14,591 nucleotides of DNA from Desulfobacca acetoxidans. GTDB taxonomy: Bacteria; Desulfobacterota; Desulfobaccia; Desulfobaccales; 0-14-0-80-60-11. The stretch covers positions 1 to 14,591 of the forward strand of contig DZCR01000082.1 of the NCBI GenBank assembly GCA_022736495.1, given 5' to 3'. This document shows, piece after piece, positions 1 to 10,700 of the stretch. Positions within the stretch are counted from its first letter, which is position 1; each line of letters starts with the position of its first letter. The notes beneath the pieces are model-generated. The model was not told where the DNA came from and did no database searches. It was given only the letters and a program-made list of their open reading frames with translations. The position numbers and the translations under genes are program-made.

Positions 1-591
1 GGGCGCCACAGCGGAGGAAACGTATGGGAAGCTGATGGCCGGGGTGCTGTTCCAAACATCCTGGACCGTAGGGTTGTTATTCAGGGTTAGCCCGTAAATC
101 AAATTCAGCTTCTCCGCCAGCTTGGTGGTTCGGGCGTAGCGGACGTCCGTGTGGTCCAAGGCGAATTTATTGGCGACCCCGTCATAGGTTCCCTGGGTGA
201 AAGTCCCGAAGTTCCCATAGATTCTTCCGGCATAGTACAGGCTCAGGGTTTGGGGAACATTGACGTTATCATTGCCCCTGGAATCAAACGGCGCAGTTCC
301 GGGAGGCTGCGTCTTTTGCGTATGGGTAAAAGAAAACTGGCCCCCGGCGGAGATAGGCGGGGGAAATTCATAGGACTTTTCGCTCTTTTTGCTCAAAGTA
401 TAGCCGCTTAACTTGAAAGTTCGGCCGAAGGGCGTCAATTCCGGGTAGACGGTGTGGCAGGTATTGCAAGACATACCGGTCTGCCGAGCAAAACTCGGCA
501 CTGCCTGGGCCTCGTTTACGGGCAGCATCAAGCAGAGGATTCCTCCAACCGCTACTATTAAAACCGTTGATATGATCTCTGTTTTGAACAT
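1..591 (-). CDS. Outer-membrane-type c-type cytochrome, 5' part only (runs off the left edge)
   Basis: An open frame runs from ATG at 591 to the window edge without a stop (197 codons). Residues 1-30 form a signal peptide: MFKTE, then a hydrophobic stretch, ending in NEAQA. The mature start VPSFARQTGMSCNTCHTVYP holds one haem c motif, CNTCH at residues 42-46. The next segment, ELTPFGRTFKLSGY, and the later alternation of aromatic and polar residues (LSLYYAGRIYGNFGTFTQGTYDG) look like a beta-barrel or porin-like protein. I recognise the general pattern of bacterial 'cytochrome c family' outer-membrane proteins with an N-terminal haem motif, but no named gene. A strong ribosome binding site (AGGGAGGGGG) lies just before the ATG. 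It starts 55 bases after the small cytochrome c gene, on the same strand, so it is probably the next gene of the same transcript. Electron transfer across or at the outer membrane is inferred from the haem site and barrel character only. Confidence 0.8.
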   Translation of the reverse strand, partial: MFKTEIISTVLIVAVGGILCLMLPVNEAQAVPSFARQTGMSCNTCHTVYPELTPFGRTFKLSGYTLSKKSEKSYEFPPPISAGGQFSFTHTQKTQPPGTAPFDSRGNDNVNVPQTLSLYYAGRIYGNFGTFTQGTYDGVANKFALDHTDVRYARTTKLAEKLNLIYGLTLNNNPTVQDVWNSTPAISFPYVSSAVAP

Positions 592-646
592 AATCCCCCT
601 CCCTGAAAAGATTGGGGTTTTATAAGGATCGATCTTCTCAATCAGT

Positions 647-972
647 TTATTTCTTAAAAGTTCTCATGTAAGCAATGATAGCCTTGATTTCATCCGGCTT
701 CAGGTCGAACGCCGGCATCACCCCCACGCCGTTGCTGATGGCATCGGCAATCTTCTTATCATTAGTTTTTTGCCAGTACCCGGGGTTGGTGAAATCGGTG
801 GGCGGGGGACTCAGAGTAACCCCTGCCGGGCCCTTGCCGTCTCCTTTGACGCCATGGCAGAGGGTGCATTTGTCGTTGTAAAGGCTTCTGCCGTCTGCTG
901 CGGCGATTTCCCCTGGCAAGATTGCCGTTCCCCAGAAAAACGCTATAAAGCCCAGATAATGGTTCGTTTCAT
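647..972 (-). CDS. Small periplasmic monohaem cytochrome c, apparent frameshift in the signal peptide
   Basis: The reading frame ending in TAA at 647 encodes a class I-like cytochrome c domain: haem motif CTLCH (codons at 868-854), then GDGKGPAG, PPPTDFTNPGYW and the likely axial-ligand segment GVMPAF, ending DEIKAIIAYMRTFKK. The frame is open back to a GTG at 1033, but its N-terminus (AQADSELEKIQVVKEE) is not a signal peptide and that GTG has no ribosome binding site. By contrast an excellent site, AAGGAGG at 988-982, stands 9 bases before ATG at 972. That ATG reads MKRTIIWAL and then a TAG at 945-943; moving to the -1 frame at that point gives MKRTIIWAL-IAFFWGTAILPG-EIAAADG, a textbook signal peptide joined to the cytochrome. 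So either one base has been lost (mutation or assembly error) or the gene is translated otherwise. The gene follows atpG by 61 bases. Function, soluble electron carrier, is from the family; no partner is proven. Confidence 0.75.
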
Positions 973-1033
973 CGTCTATCTCCTCCTTAACGACTTGAAT
1001 TTTTTCCAACTCTGAGTCGGCCTGTGCAGCCAC

Positions 1034-1924
1034 TTAAGGGGTTTTCCCCGTCAAGGCTTCGAACCCTGCGATCACGTCCAGAAGTTCTTCGGTGATGGTA
1101 CTCTGGCGCAGTTGGTTGTATTGCAGCCGCAGTTCTTTCAGGCGGTCTTCGATGTTGTTTTCCGCGGCCTGCATGGCGGCGAGCCGCGCCGCGTTTTCGC
1201 TGGCCAGGGACTCGGCAAAAGCTCGGTACAAGGAGACAAAGAGGTACTGACCCACCAAGGCGTAAACTAAGCGGGGCCGAGCCATGGTGAAGGTCGGTAG
1301 GACCCGGGAAGGCCAGGATTTTTGCCCCAGGGACTCCAGCCATTCCATGTCGATGGGCAACAGGGGTACGGTCTGGGGACGGTAAACTGCTCCGGAGACC
1401 GGTTGATGATGGAACAGCATGATCTTCTCGGTTCCTCCAGGGCATCGCCAGGACTCAATCTTCAGCAATAATTCCTGGACCCTGGAGGTGATGCCGTTTA
1501 CCGAGCCGGGAACGGCAAAGTAAGACTCCACCTGTTCTCCCGCCTCTTCTAAACGCGAGACGGCCCGGGCGCCCACCGCGGCTATGGAACGCTCCTGCTT
1601 TGCCACGTGCAGTTCGGCTAACTGGTCCAGGGCATAGGACACCACCAGCTCGTTGAACTGGCCACACATTCCCAATTCCGAGCCGAAGATGATCACCCCG
1701 CAGCGCTGGCCGGGGGTAGAACGGGGCAGTGTCCTTTTCTCACTATGACTACGCATCACGATCTGGATGCCCATCTCAACGGTGTGGCGGTATTGACGCA
1801 GCGAGACGACGGCTTTCTCAAATTGCCGGATGCTGACCGCAGCAATGGTCTTCATGGTCTTCACCACTTCCTGCAATTCTTGCGAAACTGCGATCTTTCT
1901 TCTTAAAGACTCAATGGTTTCCAT
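1034..1924 (-). CDS. atpG: N-type ATPase gamma subunit
   Basis: A 296-residue protein, the central rotor stalk of the F1 part. It links the alpha/beta head to the c-ring and rotates during ATP hydrolysis or synthesis. The N-terminal helix [32 protein letters not shown] and the C-terminal helix ([36 protein letters not shown]) are the two halves of the gamma coiled coil, and the [22 protein letters not shown] segment is the family's most conserved part. The middle (about residues 75-200) is the divergent Rossmann-like domain. The ATG at 1924 lies 14 bases inside the end of atpA, so the two are translationally coupled. It is the last gene of the N-ATPase order DCQRBEFAG, which supports the N-type assignment. 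The sequence is divergent from housekeeping gamma subunits in the middle, as expected for N-ATPases. Confidence 0.95.
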   Translation of the reverse strand: METIESLRRKIAVSQELQEVVKTMKTIAAVSIRQFEKAVVSLRQYRHTVEMGIQIVMRSHSEKRTLPRSTPGQRCGVIIFGSELGMCGQFNELVVSYALDQLAELHVAKQERSIAAVGARAVSRLEEAGEQVESYFAVPGSVNGITSRVQELLLKIESWRCPGGTEKIMLFHHQPVSGAVYRPQTVPLLPIDMEWLESLGQKSWPSRVLPTFTMARPRLVYALVGQYLFVSLYRAFAESLASENAARLAAMQAAENNIEDRLKELRLQYNQLRQSTITEELLDVIAGFEALTGKTP

Positions 1925-3458
1925 CGCCCTGCTCCAGGGAAGATTGGACGACTTCTTTGATTTTCCTCAAAATAAGCTGGCGCTCCTCGTCACTCAGATG
2001 TTCCCCGGCTTTGATGCGGCGGCAAGGTTCTGGGAGTTCTTCGCAGAGCATCTTACGCACCGTCTTTTCCGCGGCTGCCACCTTCTCCAGAGGGATATCG
2101 TCGAACAGCCCCTGGGTCACCGCCAGCAGCACGGCAATCTGGTGGGCCACCGGCATGGGGTCGAACTGGGCCTGCTTGAGTACCTCCCGAACGCGGTAGC
2201 CGTGCTCCAGGGTTTTGCGGGTGCGTTCATCCAACCGGGTGCCGAACCTGGAGAAGGCCTCCAATTCTTGGAACTGGGAGTAAGTCAGGCGCAGCGCCCC
2301 GGCCACTGCCCGGTAGGCAGACAACTGAGCCTTGCCGCCCACCCGCGAGACCGATTTGCCCACGTCTACAGCGGGAAAGACCCCCTTCTGAAATAAACCG
2401 GGCGTGAGGTAAATCTGCCCGTCGGTGATGGAGATAAGGTTAGTGGGAATATAGGCCGCGATGTTCTGGGCCTCGGTCTGCACCACAGGCAGGGCGGTGA
2501 GCGAACCGCCGCCATGTTCCGGCCTCAGATGGGTGGAACGTTCCAGCAGGCGGGAATGGATATAAAAAATGTCTCCGGGATAGGCCTCCCGGCCGGGAGG
2601 ACGCCTGAGCAACAGAGACAGCTCCCGGTAGGAGTGGGCGTGATTGGTGAGATTGTCATAAATAATCAGGACGTCCCGCCCCTGCTCCATAAAGTACTCA
2701 GCCATGGAGGTGGCAGCATAAGGGGCTATATAATGCAATCCTGGCAGGGCCTCACCCGGGGCCACCACCACGATACAGTAGTCCATGACCCCCTGCCCCT
2801 GCAGGGTGGCAATCAACTGGGCCACCGCCGTATCCCGCTGGCCGATGGCGCAGTAAACGCCAATGACGCCGGTATCCTTTTGGTTGATCAAGGTATCCAG
2901 GGCGATGGCGGTCTTGCCGGTCTGTCGGTCTCCCAGGATAAGCTCCCGTTGACCCCGGCCGATGGGTACCAGGGCGTCCACCACCTTCAGCCCGGTTTGC
3001 AGGGGCACGGTTACCGGGGCCCGATCCATGATGGGAGGCGCTTCCCGTTCCACCGGGCGGCGCGTCAGGGCGCGAATGGGTCCCAGGTTGTCCAGGGGAC
3101 GCCCCAGGGCATCAACCACCCGTCCCAGGAGTGCCTCCCCCACCGGTATATCCAGCACCCGGCCGGTGCGCCGGGCCTCCGCGCCGGCCTTTAAATCGCC
3201 TATTTCCCCCAGGAGCACGACGCCCACTTCGGTGGGGTCCACGTTGAAAGCCACACCCTGCAAGCCCCCGGGGAAGCGGATCAGTTCCTCCGCCTTCACC
3301 CCCGGCAATCCCTCCACCAGGGCAATACCATTGCCCACCGAGCGGACGCGGCCCACCTCCTGCCCCCTGAGTTCAGATCGGGAGGCGTTTAGCACCTGTT
3401 CCAAGACTGAGACCGTCTCGTCCAAAAGTGTATGGAGTTCCGTCCGCTTTTGGTTCAT
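1911..3458 (-). CDS. atpA: N-type ATPase alpha subunit
   Basis: A 515-residue protein forming, with beta, the hexameric F1 head and carrying the non-catalytic nucleotide sites. Visible motifs are the N-terminal beta-barrel region ([25 protein letters not shown]), the P-loop GDRQTGKT at residues 176-183, the Walker B segment LIIYDNL around 264-270, and [10 protein letters not shown] with the arginine finger at R372 that reaches into the beta catalytic site. The C-terminal helical bundle includes [17 protein letters not shown]. Length and spacing match the family with no gap. Its ATG overlaps the TGA of atpF in an ATGA arrangement, and its end overlaps atpG by 14 bases. Placement after a b-delta type atpF and before a terminal atpG is characteristic of the N-ATPase operon rather than the housekeeping order (BEFHAGDC). 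Confidence 0.97.
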   Translation of the reverse strand: MNQKRTELHTLLDETVSVLEQVLNASRSELRGQEVGRVRSVGNGIALVEGLPGVKAEELIRFPGGLQGVAFNVDPTEVGVVLLGEIGDLKAGAEARRTGRVLDIPVGEALLGRVVDALGRPLDNLGPIRALTRRPVEREAPPIMDRAPVTVPLQTGLKVVDALVPIGRGQRELILGDRQTGKTAIALDTLINQKDTGVIGVYCAIGQRDTAVAQLIATLQGQGVMDYCIVVVAPGEALPGLHYIAPYAATSMAEYFMEQGRDVLIIYDNLTNHAHSYRELSLLLRRPPGREAYPGDIFYIHSRLLERSTHLRPEHGGGSLTALPVVQTEAQNIAAYIPTNLISITDGQIYLTPGLFQKGVFPAVDVGKSVSRVGGKAQLSAYRAVAGALRLTYSQFQELEAFSRFGTRLDERTRKTLEHGYRVREVLKQAQFDPMPVAHQIAVLLAVTQGLFDDIPLEKVAAAEKTVRKMLCEELPEPCRRIKAGEHLSDEERQLILRKIKEVVQSSLEQGDGNH

Positions 3459-4231
3459 GTCGCCCCGCTCTTCTCCAATTGTTGGAAGGCCTGGGCGAGG
3501 TCTTCCTCCAGGCTATCCAGGAAACCTCCGAGACTCCAGGCGACCTTGCGGGAGCTGGTGAGCAGCTCGATCCCCGCCAGCAATTCCCCGGAAGTGGCGA
3601 AGCGCAAGGTCAGGTTTCGGCCGAATAGTTCCTGAACCTGGGATGCGATCTTTTGCCGGGCCTCATCGGACAGTTCAAAAGCAGTGGTGACGGACAGCTC
3701 GCCCCCCGCTTCTATAATGGATTCCTGGATGGCCGCCTGTTTGTCCAGGGACAAAAGCCGGAGACGCTCCAGAAAAATCCCGGTCAGACGTTGTTCCAGC
3801 GTCAGGTCTGCCATTTCCTGCAAGGTTCGGCGAGAAATGGCCACCACCTCCTGGGCCAGGCGTTGTTTGAGGTCCTGCAGAAAGGTTTCTTTTTCTCGCG
3901 TGAGTGCCGCCGCCCATTTTTGGCGAATCTGCTCCACTTCCTGCCGGGCCTGGGAGAAAAGCTCCTGCTTATGGGCTTCGGCCTGGCGCCCGGCTTCGGT
4001 CAGCATCTCCTGGCGCTGGTCTTCAATTTCCCGGACCTTCCGGCGCAGGGCGGCTTCCTCTTCCCCGGCCTCCTGCTTTTTCTGGCGGGCTTCTGCCAAC
4101 TGGGCCGCGATTCTCTCCTCCCGGGCCGTCATCCCAGCCACAATCGGGCCATAGAGAAAGTGCTTCAGCAGGGCCACCAGGATCAGGAAGTTGACGATTT
4201 GGGCGGCCACCGTAAACCAGTTGATCAACAC
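3455..4231 (-). CDS. atpF: N-type ATPase b subunit fused to a delta-like C-terminal domain (peripheral stalk)
   Basis: I choose GTG at 4231 (258 residues). It has GGAGG eight bases upstream, overlapping the end of atpE, and gives a normal b-subunit start [20 protein letters not shown]. The frame is open further back to a TTG at 4282, but that would overlap atpE by 47 bases and has no such site. Residues 1-30 are the membrane anchor with the NF/YGPI pattern of b subunits. Residues 35-160 form a long charged coiled coil ([20 protein letters not shown] onward). From about 179 the protein reads [20 protein letters not shown], then [20 protein letters not shown]: this matches the C-terminal domain of the delta (OSCP) subunit. 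There is no separate atpH in the operon, so this fusion supplies both b and delta functions, linking a/c to the F1 head. Its TGA overlaps the start of atpA (ATGA). Confidence 0.92.
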   Translation of the reverse strand: MLINWFTVAAQIVNFLILVALLKHFLYGPIVAGMTAREERIAAQLAEARQKKQEAGEEEAALRRKVREIEDQRQEMLTEAGRQAEAHKQELFSQARQEVEQIRQKWAAALTREKETFLQDLKQRLAQEVVAISRRTLQEMADLTLEQRLTGIFLERLRLLSLDKQAAIQESIIEAGGELSVTTAFELSDEARQKIASQVQELFGRNLTLRFATSGELLAGIELLTSSRKVAWSLGGFLDSLEEDLAQAFQQLEKSGAT

Positions 4232-4235
4232 GGTC

Positions 4236-4514
4236 TTAGCCTCCGGCTTTGGCAACCACGTAGTTCCAGAAAGGATTGGCAAAGATGAGGATCATGGCCA
4301 CCACCAGGCAATAAATGGCCAGGGACTCGATCATGGCCAGGCCGACAAACAGGGTCCGGGCGATGGTGGCGGCTTCATCAGGCTGCTGGGCCATAGCCGC
4401 GAGAGCCTGGGCAATCGCCCGGCCTTGGGCCAGCGCCGGCCCGATGGAGCCCACGGTGATGGCCAGACCGGCGGCAATGATGGAAACCATGCCGATAACT
4501 TCTACTGCGTTCAT
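4236..4514 (-). CDS. atpE: N-type ATPase c subunit (ion-binding rotor ring)
   Basis: A 92-residue hairpin of two membrane helices (about 5-37 and 51-80) that oligomerises into the rotor ring. The ion site is readable: P26, Q30, E63, S64 and Y68 (IGPALAQG; MIESLAIY). The Q-to-E spacing of 33 and the E-to-Y spacing of 5 equal those of the Na+-binding c subunit of Ilyobacter tartaricus (Q32, E65, S66, Y70). This suggests Na+ coupling, but the position of its water-coordinating T67 is Leu65 here, and a Burkholderia N-type ring with similar residues has been reported to bind protons, so ion specificity is open. The polar loop reads AMAQQPDE: the normally conserved Arg of the RQP loop is Gln43. ATG at 4514 overlaps the TGA of atpB (ATGA). 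Confidence in identity is very high, in the ion moderate. Confidence 0.96.
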   Translation of the reverse strand: MNAVEVIGMVSIIAAGLAITVGSIGPALAQGRAIAQALAAMAQQPDEAATIARTLFVGLAMIESLAIYCLVVAMILIFANPFWNYVVAKAGG

Positions 4515-5257
4515 GCCTCTGTGTCCTCCTTAGGTTTATCGGGTTCCCGGTTTTCTTCAGCCGGCCGTTCCCTGAGAGCCTCCCGTTTTTCGGCATGGGC
4601 CTGGGAAGCGGAAGCAATATAAACCGTGGCCAGCACTGCGAAGATGAAGGCCTGGACCTGGCCGATGATGAGCTCCAGTAATTGCATGATCACGGGAAAA
4701 AACAGTGGCACCACCGCCAGGAGGATGGCCCCGATAAGGGCGCCGCTCATCACATTGCCAAAAAGCCGTACTGCCAGGGCCAGGGTACGCGACATTTCGG
4801 ACAGGATATGAAAAGGCAACATCAAGACCGTGGGTTCCAGATAATGGCTCAGGTAACCCCGTATCCCCTGCTGGGCGATGCCGTAAATCGGCACGGCCAC
4901 CAGCACACAGAGGGCCAGAGCGGCGGTGGTGGACAGGGAATAGGTGGGGGGATGGTATCCGGGCACAACGGCCAGAAGATTGCTGACTGAGATGAAAATG
5001 AAGAGAGTGCCGATAAACGGGAGATAGGATTTCGGATCTTCCTGGCTGATCTGGCGGATCTGTTCCCGCATGCTGACTACCAGGACCTCCAACAGATTTT
5101 GCCAGGAAGAAATTTTTTCATCCGTGGAGAGCCTGCGGGTAGCCAGCCAGGAAACCAACACCAGGAGCGCCATCACCAGCCAGGTATAAACAATGGTAGC
5201 GTTCAGCAGCACTGGCCCCCGCTGCCAGAGCACCCACTGATCCAGACTAATTTCCAT
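4511..5257 (-). CDS. atpB: N-type ATPase a subunit (stator ion channel)
   Basis: A 248-residue polytopic membrane protein that provides the ion half-channels next to the c-ring. About five to six membrane segments are visible (near 20-38, 80-98, 108-128, 143-165, 170-192 and 195-217). The essential arginine is R164 in SRTLALAVRLFGNVMSG. The conserved last-helix glutamine is Q202 in GQVQAFIFAVLATVYI. The final 30 residues (HAEKREALRERPAEENREPD) form a strongly charged cytoplasmic tail that is not part of the core fold. ATG at 5257 follows the second atpQ-like gene by 10 bases with AGGTGAAGG before it; the TGA overlaps atpE. In N-ATPases this gene directly follows atpR; here it follows an atpQ paralogue instead. 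Confidence 0.95.
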   Translation of the reverse strand: MEISLDQWVLWQRGPVLLNATIVYTWLVMALLVLVSWLATRRLSTDEKISSWQNLLEVLVVSMREQIRQISQEDPKSYLPFIGTLFIFISVSNLLAVVPGYHPPTYSLSTTAALALCVLVAVPIYGIAQQGIRGYLSHYLEPTVLMLPFHILSEMSRTLALAVRLFGNVMSGALIGAILLAVVPLFFPVIMQLLELIIGQVQAFIFAVLATVYIASASQAHAEKREALRERPAEENREPDKPKEDTEA

Positions 5258-5267
5258 AGCCCTTCAC

Positions 5268-5600
5268 CTATTGGTCTTTTTCTATTTTCTTGCGCTCCTG
5301 GCTGACCCAGTGCCAGGCATTCAACGCGCCCAGGATTATACCGAGTAGCAGCAGCATCAGGGTCCAGGAATAGCGGCTGGGCCAGGTGCGGTCGATCCAG
5401 GCCCCCAGGAGCGCTCCAGCCAGGGCCGGGAGCGCCACCGACCAGCCGATGAGACCGAACATCCCCAGGCCAAACCAGACCCCTCCCGGTTTGGGCTCTT
5501 TGGCTTTCAACTTCCGCGCTTCTTTCCAACTCGCTTGCCTGGAGAATTCTTCCCCTACAGGGGGCCTTTCCTCGGGTAATTTATCCACGGTTATTGCCAT
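5268..5600 (-). CDS. Second AtpQ-like (AtpZ/AtpI family) membrane protein, in the atpR position
   Basis: About 110 residues from ATG at 5600; the frame is open to a TTG at 5621, but ATG gives the N-terminus that lines up with the neighbouring paralogue. Residues 1-45 are polar and basic (RPPVGEEF, KEARKLKAKEPKPGGVWFGL). Two membrane helices follow: WSVALPALAGALLGAWIDR and WTLMLLLLGIILGALNAWHW. The pair GxxID..W and LGxxxGxxNAWxW is the signature of the small F-ATPase gene-1 (AtpZ/AtpI) proteins, which are thought to assist assembly or divalent-cation supply. It is clearly a duplicate of the gene just upstream: both carry KEARKLKA, KPGGVWFGLGM and GWSVALP in register. It overlaps the upstream copy by 20 bases and precedes atpB by 10. 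The canonical N-ATPase gene here, atpR, is a different family and I see no sign of it. Confidence 0.85.
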   Translation of the reverse strand: MAITVDKLPEERPPVGEEFSRQASWKEARKLKAKEPKPGGVWFGLGMFGLIGWSVALPALAGALLGAWIDRTWPSRYSWTLMLLLLGIILGALNAWHWVSQERKKIEKDQ

Positions 5601-5923
5601 CTTCCTGCTGTTCTTTCTCAATGGCCTTATGCTGCCAACTTATCCACCGCCAGGCATTGATGCAGCCGATGACTACCCCTATAATCAAGCAACATAATGT
5701 CCATGAAAACGTGCCCGGCCAATGCGAATCAATCCATATCCCCAAAGCAATGCAAAACAATATGGGTAGGGCTACCGACCACCCCACCAGGCCGATCATG
5801 CCCAGGCCGAACCACACTCCTCCCGGTTTACGTCTTCTGGCCTTAAGTTTCCGGGCCTCTTTACGGCTCACCTGCCGGATGAAATCCTTCCTGACGGGGG
5901 GCCTGTCCTCATAAGAAATCGCT

Positions 5924-5931
<8 letters not shown>
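5581..5931 (-). CDS. atpQ: N-ATPase AtpQ (AtpZ/AtpI family) small membrane protein
   Basis: A 116-residue protein in the AtpQ slot, directly after atpC (its ATG lies 8 bases inside the end of atpC: ATGCCTGA). The N-terminal 40 residues are polar and basic (EDRPPVRKDFIRQVSRKEARKLKA). Next come KPGGVWFGLGMIGLVGWSVALP, which begins the first membrane helix, and a second helix, WTLCCLIIGVVIGCINAWRW. The GIWIDSHW and IGxxxGxxNAWRW elements match small AtpZ/AtpI-type accessory proteins found at the start of many atp operons. In N-ATPases AtpQ is expected to act with AtpR at the membrane part, perhaps in c-ring assembly or cation handling; the role is not firmly established. The following gene is a close paralogue. 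Confidence 0.88.
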
Positions 5932-7719
<1,788 letters not shown>

Positions 7720-10700
7720 TTAAATTTTAGTGGACGTGAATTTTTGCTTCTTCACTTCGGCGTTCCACTTCCACAGGGTAAAGATGCAGGGGTAGATCAG
7801 AAGCTCCATAATAAAGGAGGTGCCCACTCCACCCACCATGGGAGCGGCGATGCGCTTCATCATATCGGCCCCGGTGCCCGTGCTCCACATGATGGGCAAA
7901 AGACCCATGAGAATGGCCATGACCGTCATGAGTTTGGGACGCAGCCGTTTCACCGCGCCGTGCATCACCGCCTCCTCCAGATCCTCCAGGTTTTTTATCC
8001 GGCCTTCGTCTATGGCGCGGTGGTAGGCGATATCCAGGTAGAGCAGCATCACCACCCCGGTTTCAGCATCCAGCCCCGCCAAGGCGATGAGGCCCACCAC
8101 CACTGCCACGCTGATGTCATAACCCAACACATAAAGCAGCCAGACGGCTCCCACCAGGGAGAAAGGCACGGCCAGAAGGACAATGGCCACCTTTACCAGC
8201 GACTGAGTGTTGATATAAAGCAGTATGAAAACCAGCACCAGGGCGATGGGGATGATTAACTTCAGCCGCGCCCTGGCCTCTTGCAGGTATTCGAACTGCC
8301 CGCTCCAAATGGTGCTGTAGCCGGAAGGCAGCTTTATGCCTTTCTCAATGGCTTCCTTGGCCTTGGTGACGTAAGTGCCCAAATCAATATCCCGGATATC
8401 CACAAAGATCCAGGCAGTGCGCCGGGCCCCCTCGGTCCGGACCATCGGGGGTCCCAGAGTGGTGCGGATCCTGGCCACCTGCTCCATGGGAACCTGGGCC
8501 CCGGTGGGAGTAGGGATAAGAATCCGGCGCAGGGCTGAGGGCCTTTCCCGGTAATCCTGAAAATACCGCAAGTTCACGGTGTAGCGCTCCAGGCCCTCTA
8601 CCGTCTGGGTAATGTCGATCCCCCCCAGGGCGCTCATGATCACATCCTGGACATCGCCCACGTTCAGGCCGTAACGGGCGGCCTCGTTGCGGTCGATTTC
8701 AAAATCCGTATAGTACTGGCCGAGAACCCGTTCATAGTAAGCGCTGACGGTGCCGGGAAGCCTTTTGAGGATGGCCTCGGCCTGTTCCCCCAGGTCGTTC
8801 AGGACGTTCAGGTCGGCGCCGACAAATTTTAAACCCACCGGGGTCTTGATGCCGGTGGAGAGCATGTCGATGCGGGTCCTGATGGGGTAGGAAAAGGAAT
8901 TGGCAATGCCGGGGAACTTGATGGCCGCATCGAGGTCACGGATGAGGTGGTGCATGGTGTAGCCCGGACGCCAGTATTGCTTGTCTTTCAGCCTGATGAC
9001 CGTTTCGATCATGTTTATCGGCGCCGGGTCCGTGGCGGAGTCGGCGCGCCCGGCCTTGCCGAAGACATACTCTACTTCCGGGAAGGTGCGGATGATGCGG
9101 TCGGTCTGCTGCAAGAGCGCCGTGGCTTCGGTGTAGGATATGCCCGGCATGGTGGTGGGCATATACAGAAGATCACCCTCATCCAGGGGAGGCATGAACT
9201 CGGTGCCAAATTTGGAGGCGGGATAGAGGGTGATCACCATCAGGAGCACCGCCAGCACGATGGCGGTCTTGCGGAACCGCAGCACAAACGTCAGGACAGG
9301 GTGGTACAGGGCCATGCTCACGCGGTTTAAGGGATTGCGCTCTTCCTTGGGAATCCTGCCGGTGATGAAGTAGATCATCAGGATGGGGACCAGGGTGATG
9401 GCCAGGAGAGCCGCGGCCGCCATGGAAAAAGTCTTGGTGTAGGCCAGGGGTTTGAAAAGCCGGCCGGACTCCCCGGTCAGGCCGAACACGGGCAGGAATG
9501 ACACGGTGATGATCAGCAGGGAAAAGAACAGGGACGGCCCCACCTCCTTGGCCGCCTCCACGATGAGCGGTTCCCGGGGGGTTCCGGGCGGGGCATTCTC
9601 GATATGTTTGTGGGCGTTTTCGATCATGATCACTGCGGCGTCCACCATGACCCCGATGGCAATGGCGATCCCCCCCAGGCTCATGATGTTGGCGTTGAGC
9701 CCCATCTGGTACATCACGATCAAGGCCATGAGCACGCCCAGGGGCAGGGTGATGATGGCCACCAGGGCGCTGCGGATATGCATCAAAAAAACAATGCACA
9801 CCAGGGAGACGATCACCATTTCCTCAAAGAGCTTCCCTTTCAAGGTCTCGATGGCCCGCTCGATGAGCGCGGAGCGGTCATAGGCGGGAATGATAGTCAC
9901 CCCCGGAGGCAGGGAGGGCAAAAGCTCCTTTATTTTCGCCTTTACCCGGTCAATGACCTCCAGGGCGTTCTTGCCGAAGCGCTGGATCACGATGCCGCCC
10001 ACCACCTGGCCCTCGCCGTTGGCCTCCGCGATGCCAAGCCTCAGTTGCGGCCCCAGTTTGACCTGCCCTATGTCCCTGATCTGAATGGGCGTCCCTTTGT
10101 TGTCGGTCCCCACTACGATGTTTTGGACATCCGCAACTTTTTTGATATACCCCAGTCCCCGCACCAAAAATGCGGTTTCGGCCTGCTCAATGATCCGGCC
10201 GCCCACGTCGTTGTTGGACATCTGGATGGCCTGCTTCACCTTGGAGAGGGGGATGCCGTAGGAGGCCAACTTGTTGGGGTCCACCTTGACCTGGTATTGC
10301 TTGACGAAGCCGCCCACGGAGGCCACTTCGGCCACGTCGGGCACGGTGCGCAAGGCGTAGCGCAGGTACCAGTCCTGGAGAGTCCTGAGCTCGGCCAGGT
10401 CGTATTTCCCGGTGGTATCCTGCAAAACATATTCATAGACCCAACCCACTCCGGTGGCGTCCGGCCCCAGGGAGGGGGTTACCCCGGCCGGGAGCTTCCC
10501 TTGAATAGAGCTCAGGTATTCCAGCACCCGGGATCTGGCCCAGTAGAGGTCGGTGCCGTCTTCAAAGATGATGTAGACAAAGGACATGGAGAACATGGAC
10601 TGGCCCCGCACCACCTTCACGTTCGGGACCGCCAGCATGGTGGTGGCGAGGGGATAGGTCACCTGGTCTTCCACGATCTGGGGGGCCTGCCCGGGGTACT

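Noticed and set aside
1038..1049. GGGGAAAACCCC palindrome at the end of atpG as a terminator
   Set aside because: Only a 4-base stem, lies inside the last codons of atpG and has no T-run; unlikely to stop transcription before the cytochrome genes.
2514..3194. Plus-strand open frame opposite atpA
   Set aside because: Antisense shadow of the conserved alpha subunit; His/Gly-rich with no recognisable domain.
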